The notes under the pieces were generated by a model. It had not been told where the DNA came from and made no database searches. It worked only from the letters and a program-made list of their open reading frames with translations. Below are positions 8,401 through 10,584 of a DNA stretch of 10,584 bases, piece by piece. Source of the stretch: Crocinitomicaceae bacterium (lineage in GTDB: Bacteria; Bacteroidota; Bacteroidia; Flavobacteriales_D; Crocinitomicaceae); contig JALQTG010000006.1 in assembly GCA_023264075.1 (NCBI GenBank), positions 1-10,584 of the forward strand. The letters run 5' to 3'. A program made the translations under genes and the position numbers. How positions within the stretch are numbered: position 1 is the stretch's first letter; the number at the start of each line of letters is the position of its first letter.

Positions 8401-9332
8401 AAATCTGTCACTACATGTGTTGGTAATGCTATCACTTCAGGACCTGCAGCTATTCTCAAAGGAGAGGCACTGGAACTAATATTTATGTAATACGCGGAAT
8501 ACGTTGCATATATATTGCGTTCACGCGAAAAGCCATAGGACCCGCCAACATACCAGCGATGCGGTCCACTTCCATAGAATAGAATATAATCCCCAGGATC
8601 AAATGAATTATCCCCACCATCAATTACTTGAATTGAGTTTTTCACTAAATCATCCGGACGCCAAACGCTATTTAATTCAGGTAATTTACCGAAACCATTT
8701 CCATAAATATTTAACTGATTAGGATTTAAGTTATCTACGTCTACCCCAATATTTTTCAAGAAATCGTAGTCGATCTTGTGCACACCATCTGCAGTAACTT
8801 TGATCTTATACCATTCGCCAGAGCCATCCGCAAGAACAGAATTTGCGGCAAAATTTCCACTTTTTCTCTGAAAACCTGGAAGTTTGACAATATTGAAAGT
8901 AGCTGATGAAATCTTTCGAACGGAACCGTTTATATGCACAAAAGGAAGAAATTCAATGGAAACTATTCTTTTCTCACGAGCGTTATGATTCTTTACGATA
9001 AGATCAAACTCATCTGCTACAGTACTTGGATATTGCTCTACAAACTTTTGTTCATCTGGAGATAAAGAAAGATCACTGAAACTTTGCACTGTCACCTCCC
9101 AATGCAGGGAGTTTACTCGCTCAAATTGTTGAATATAGCTAAACGTTTCACCATTGAAATATCCATTTTTTAATGCAGGAAGAAATTGAGGAACACCTTC
9201 ATTGATTGTGTATGAATCGGGCGATTGTCCCCAGGATAATTCAATAGATAATTGTTCTGACTTTTGACCCATCGAATACGCACTAATAAACAGTGACGAA
9301 AGTACCAAAATTGTTAATCGAATATCCAACAT
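5454..9332 (-). CDS. porU: PorU, T9SS C25-family sortase
   Basis: PorU is the cell-surface protease of T9SS. It cuts off the C-terminal signal domain of secreted cargo and links the cargo to anionic lipopolysaccharide. The product is 1292 residues, within the usual range for the phylum. It has an N-terminal signal peptide (hydrophobic core about residues 6-19, cleavage near 20-24) and a beta-rich N-terminal half. The C25 gingipain-like peptidase domain spans about 540-930, starting at ADYLIVTHPNF and ending at LIGDPALRI (G922-D923-P924). The catalytic dyad is visible: H799 in Y-V-G-H-G-G and C833 in S-A-T-C-E-F-G-R. The C-terminus (about 1195-1292) begins YPNPF at 1199-1203 and ends with a K-G-V-Y-V-Y-R strand. 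This is the FlgD-like/T9SS signal-domain fold that PorU itself keeps. The gene heads the porU-porV-ispF block and faces away from porP. No frameshift is seen. Confidence 0.95.
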   Translation of the reverse strand: MLDIRLTILVLSSLFISAYSMGQKSEQLSIELSWGQSPDSYTINEGVPQFLPALKNGYFNGETFSYIQQFERVNSLHWEVTVQSFSDLSLSPDEQKFVEQYPSTVADEFDLIVKNHNAREKRIVSIEFLPFVHINGSVRKISSATFNIVKLPGFQRKSGNFAANSVLADGSGEWYKIKVTADGVHKIDYDFLKNIGVDVDNLNPNQLNIYGNGFGKLPELNSVWRPDDLVKNSIQVIDGGDNSFDPGDYILFYGSGPHRWYVGGSYGFSRERNIYATYSAYYINISSSASPLRIAAGPEVIALPTHVVTDFDAFGIHETESINLLKGGQRWYGEEFDAQLSQNFVFNFPNLITSEPVIVRSFFSYKFGGGGANYTVSNNGVTIGNVSLGGISDANSVGRAGFTSVPGQFSPTSSVFTLTATFNRSIPSDVGYLDFIEVNAKRSLVFTSGQLNFRNRSSIGIGNVTEYQVSGYPTNGVVWDVTTWTNPEVVQGDLVSGTFLFKSNSDSLKSFIVFDGSSYFTPEFEKRVEFQNLHSLPAADYLIVTHPNFLSQANRLAGLHEENGLSVHVVTLEKVYNEFSGGTQDPTAIRTFARMFYERAEGDPSLMPKYLLLFGDGTYDPLNRVANNNYMCPVYHSVTSEGYVSTLLSDDYFGFLDPSESFSPSDNLDIAVGRLTATTAEEARDLVNKIEHYMRNGSNLYASSGVLCGDDGFASTQGDWRLRYTVVADDEENGYFLINDLEPAYNYVKANHPEMNANKIYSDAFSQISTAGGERYPEVNTDIDRSIENGSIMTCYVGHGGAMGAASERIMTIGQITNYRNINRLTLFVSATCEFGRIDDNERVSAGEWFALNPLGGAIALMTTTRAVYFSTNSITTSSFFEQVFLRSTNGLPRTFGEIITDTKNNISTAVSNNKRSFMLIGDPALRIALPYEKVVLDSVNGNPVALTQDTLRALSKARFSGHLEDQFGNDLTGFNGLLQPSIFDKSKLQNTLSNDANSPVISFEEQKNVLYRGKVSVTNGLFDFDFIVPKDIDYAFGEGKSSFFAFNPSNENAGGYSTEFIVGGIDTNGLLDNVGPEITLYINDETFVNGGITDETPILIAQLFDESGINTVGNGIGHDITVVLDEETSDAKVLNEFYEADLDTYQSGRLSYPFTSLAPGIHTLKFKAWDVNNNSSEASLEFVVQEKVGVALEHVLNYPNPFTTSTQFMFEHNQVCAALETQIEIFTLTGRLVKTINADVKTQGFRTEGIFWDGKDDFGDQLAKGVYVYRVTITNPDGGTAQAMEKLYLLK

Positions 9333-9371
9333 AGAATCTCTAATCTAGTTTGTGCGGCTGTAAACATAAAA

Positions 9372-9405
9372 CAAATGCATTAATCACATGTTCAAAAACG
9401 GCAAA
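9372..9405 (-). promoter_or_regulatory. Possible promoter of porU
   Basis: On the minus strand a TTTG (9405-9402) is followed after 22 nt by TGCATTTG (9379-9372), one mismatch from the Bacteroidota -7 consensus TAnnTTTG. The spacing falls in the 17-23 nt range described for Flavobacterium promoters. The expected start would lie about 30 nt before the porU ATG. It sits in the 172-bp divergent region between porU and porP, where a promoter is needed. The sequence match is only moderate. Confidence 0.3.
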
Positions 9406-9437
9406 AAAACAATGATATTTCAAAGACTTATATTTTT

Positions 9438-9471
9438 TTTGTAACTATGCGCAAAATTTTTCGTAACATTG
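9438..9471 (+). promoter_or_regulatory. Possible promoter of porP
   Basis: TTTG at 9438-9441 is followed after 22 nt by TAACATTG at 9464-9471, one mismatch from TAnnTTTG. Transcription would begin near 9478 and leave a leader of about 27 nt before the ATG at 9505. An 8-T run just upstream (9433-9440) adds A+T richness of the kind often found before promoters. Together with the opposite-facing candidate it would make the porU/porP region a back-to-back promoter pair that does not overlap. Confidence 0.35.
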
Positions 9472-9504
9472 ACGGTTGTTTGAGATATAGCCAAGTTAGA
9501 AACT

Positions 9505-10485
9505 ATGCTAAGAATTAAAAGTTATATTAGAAAACTGACGCTCACATCTTTGCTAGCGATATGTTTTTCAAGTAGTTATGCGCAAGACCCGCACTTTTCG
9601 CAGTTCTACGCGAACCCTATCTATTTGAATCCTGCATTTGCAGGAACTCATGGGTGTCCTCGTTTTGCGTTAAACTACCGTAACCAATGGCCAGCGTTAT
9701 CCGGTACATTTGTTACCTATTCCGCTTCCTACGATCAATACTTCAAGAATATTTCTGGTGGTATTGGTGTTATTGCAACGCACGATCAGCAAGGAAAGGG
9801 TACGATTAACCACACTACCTTGAGCCTTATCTATGCATATCATTTAAAAGTGAATCGTAAATTCACTATAACATTTGCTGGTAAGGCAACTTGGAATCAA
9901 AAATTCTTAGATTGGGATAAATTGACATTTGGAGATATGATTGATCCACGCAGAGGATTTATTTATGCCACAGGAGATGTTCCGAGAGGTGGTTCCCGCG
10001 GTTTCTTTGATGTTTCCGCAGGTATGTTAGGGTACACCAAAAACTTTTTCTTTGGGTTCTCTGCTCACCACTTAAATATGCCCAACGAGTCAATGATCAT
10101 TGGGGATAGCAAAATGCCGATTCGTTTTAATGGTCACATTGGTGCTGACATTCCATTAGGAAGTAAATCCCAATATCAGAATTCTACTTCCATCATGCCA
10201 AACATTATCTATCAATACCAACAAGGATTTATGGAGTTAAATATTGGTACGTACGTTAAATATGGTGCATTTACTGTTGGTGCTTGGGTAAGAAGTAGAG
10301 ATGCATTCATCCTATCTGTTGGTATTAACACAGGAACATTTAAAGTAGGATATAGTTACGATGTAACAGTGTCTAGATTAAATAATGGAGTATCAGGAGG
10401 TTCACATGAAGTGTCGCTTGGACTTTACTTCAACTGTAAAGACAGACCACCTTCATTTAGAACGATTTCATGTCCGTCTTTTTAA
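9505..10485 (+). CDS. porP: PorP/SprF-family T9SS outer-membrane protein
   Basis: PorP/SprF proteins are outer-membrane barrels. PorP itself associates with the periplasmic PorK/PorN ring of T9SS, while SprF-type paralogues serve particular large secreted adhesins. The 326-residue product has a signal peptide of about 26 residues ending S-S-Y-A before QDPHFSQFYANPIYLNPAFAG, the hallmark N-terminal block of the family. Later come LNYRNQWP, a Y-S-A-S-Y-D-Q-Y segment and repeated glycine/aromatic strands. It ends RTISCPSF. I associate that cysteine-containing tail with the core PorP copy found next to gldK/porK rather than with the SprF paralogues; this is from memory. The gene is transcribed away from porU from a 172-bp region and is closed by its own hairpin terminator. 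No other gene of the gldKLMN set lies inside the window; one may follow beyond it. Confidence 0.93.
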   Translation: MLRIKSYIRKLTLTSLLAICFSSSYAQDPHFSQFYANPIYLNPAFAGTHGCPRFALNYRNQWPALSGTFVTYSASYDQYFKNISGGIGVIATHDQQGKGTINHTTLSLIYAYHLKVNRKFTITFAGKATWNQKFLDWDKLTFGDMIDPRRGFIYATGDVPRGGSRGFFDVSAGMLGYTKNFFFGFSAHHLNMPNESMIIGDSKMPIRFNGHIGADIPLGSKSQYQNSTSIMPNIIYQYQQGFMELNIGTYVKYGAFTVGAWVRSRDAFILSVGINTGTFKVGYSYDVTVSRLNNGVSGGSHEVSLGLYFNCKDRPPSFRTISCPSF

Positions 10486-10536
10486 TTAAAGAATAACTCG
10501 GTTTACTTTTCTGGTTTGTTAAATTGAGTTTTGCAG

Positions 10537-10568
10537 AAAAAGGTCTATTCCAATGAGTAGACTTTTTT
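10537..10568 (+). terminator. Rho-independent terminator after porP
   Basis: Bases 10537-10550 pair with 10555-10568 around a CAAT tetraloop. This gives a 14-bp stem (AAAAAGGTCTATTC with GAGTAGACTTTTTT) that contains two G-T wobble pairs. The descending arm ends in six T residues followed by a further pyrimidine run (CCCTTTT). It starts 52 nt after the porP stop. The A-run on the ascending side means it could also act for transcripts coming from the right. Confidence 0.8.
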
Positions 10569-10584
10569 CCCTTTTATAAAGGTG

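Noticed and set aside
8504..8722. 72-residue plus-strand open frame inside porU
   Set aside because: It is antisense to a well-supported porU reading and shows no protein-like features of its own.

Overview
The window comes from a member of the Bacteroidota, most likely Flavobacteriales or a relative such as the Fluviicola/Crocinitomicaceae group. The grounds are three type IX secretion system (T9SS) genes (porU, porV, porP), a Bacteroidota-type HtpG, A+T-rich intergenic DNA, no evident Shine-Dalgarno sequences, and promoter-like TAnnTTTG motifs. The placement below phylum is inferred from protein flavour only.

Layout. Bases 1-122 read best as a piece of a minus-strand gene that resembles a sugar-phosphate nucleotidyltransferase. 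At about 120-127 this changes abruptly into the middle of htpG on the plus strand, so htpG lacks its first 70-75 codons. A 16-bp inverted repeat (1797-1843) separates htpG from a DjlA-like membrane co-chaperone (1851-2651). An LpxL/HtrB-family acyltransferase follows (2702-3628). These plus-strand genes converge with a minus-strand block, porU (9332-5454), porV (5388-4126) and ispF (4126-3647), in which porV and ispF overlap by one base. A 172-bp divergent intergenic region separates porU from porP/sprF on the plus strand (9505-10485), which ends in a strong hairpin terminator (10537-10568).

How the genes work together. PorU is the C25-family sortase of T9SS, PorV is the outer-membrane shuttle that hands cargo to PorU, and PorP is the outer-membrane protein tied to the PorK/N ring. 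The right two thirds of the window is therefore a secretion and cell-surface locus. The acyltransferase (lipid A acylation) and ispF (isoprenoid precursors) also feed envelope synthesis. HtpG and the DjlA-like protein are a neighbouring chaperone pair.

I see no new multi-gene system here. The observation most worth following up is the abrupt join inside htpG, which is either an assembly or amplification chimera or a real rearrangement. No tRNA, rRNA, CRISPR array or insertion sequence was recognised.
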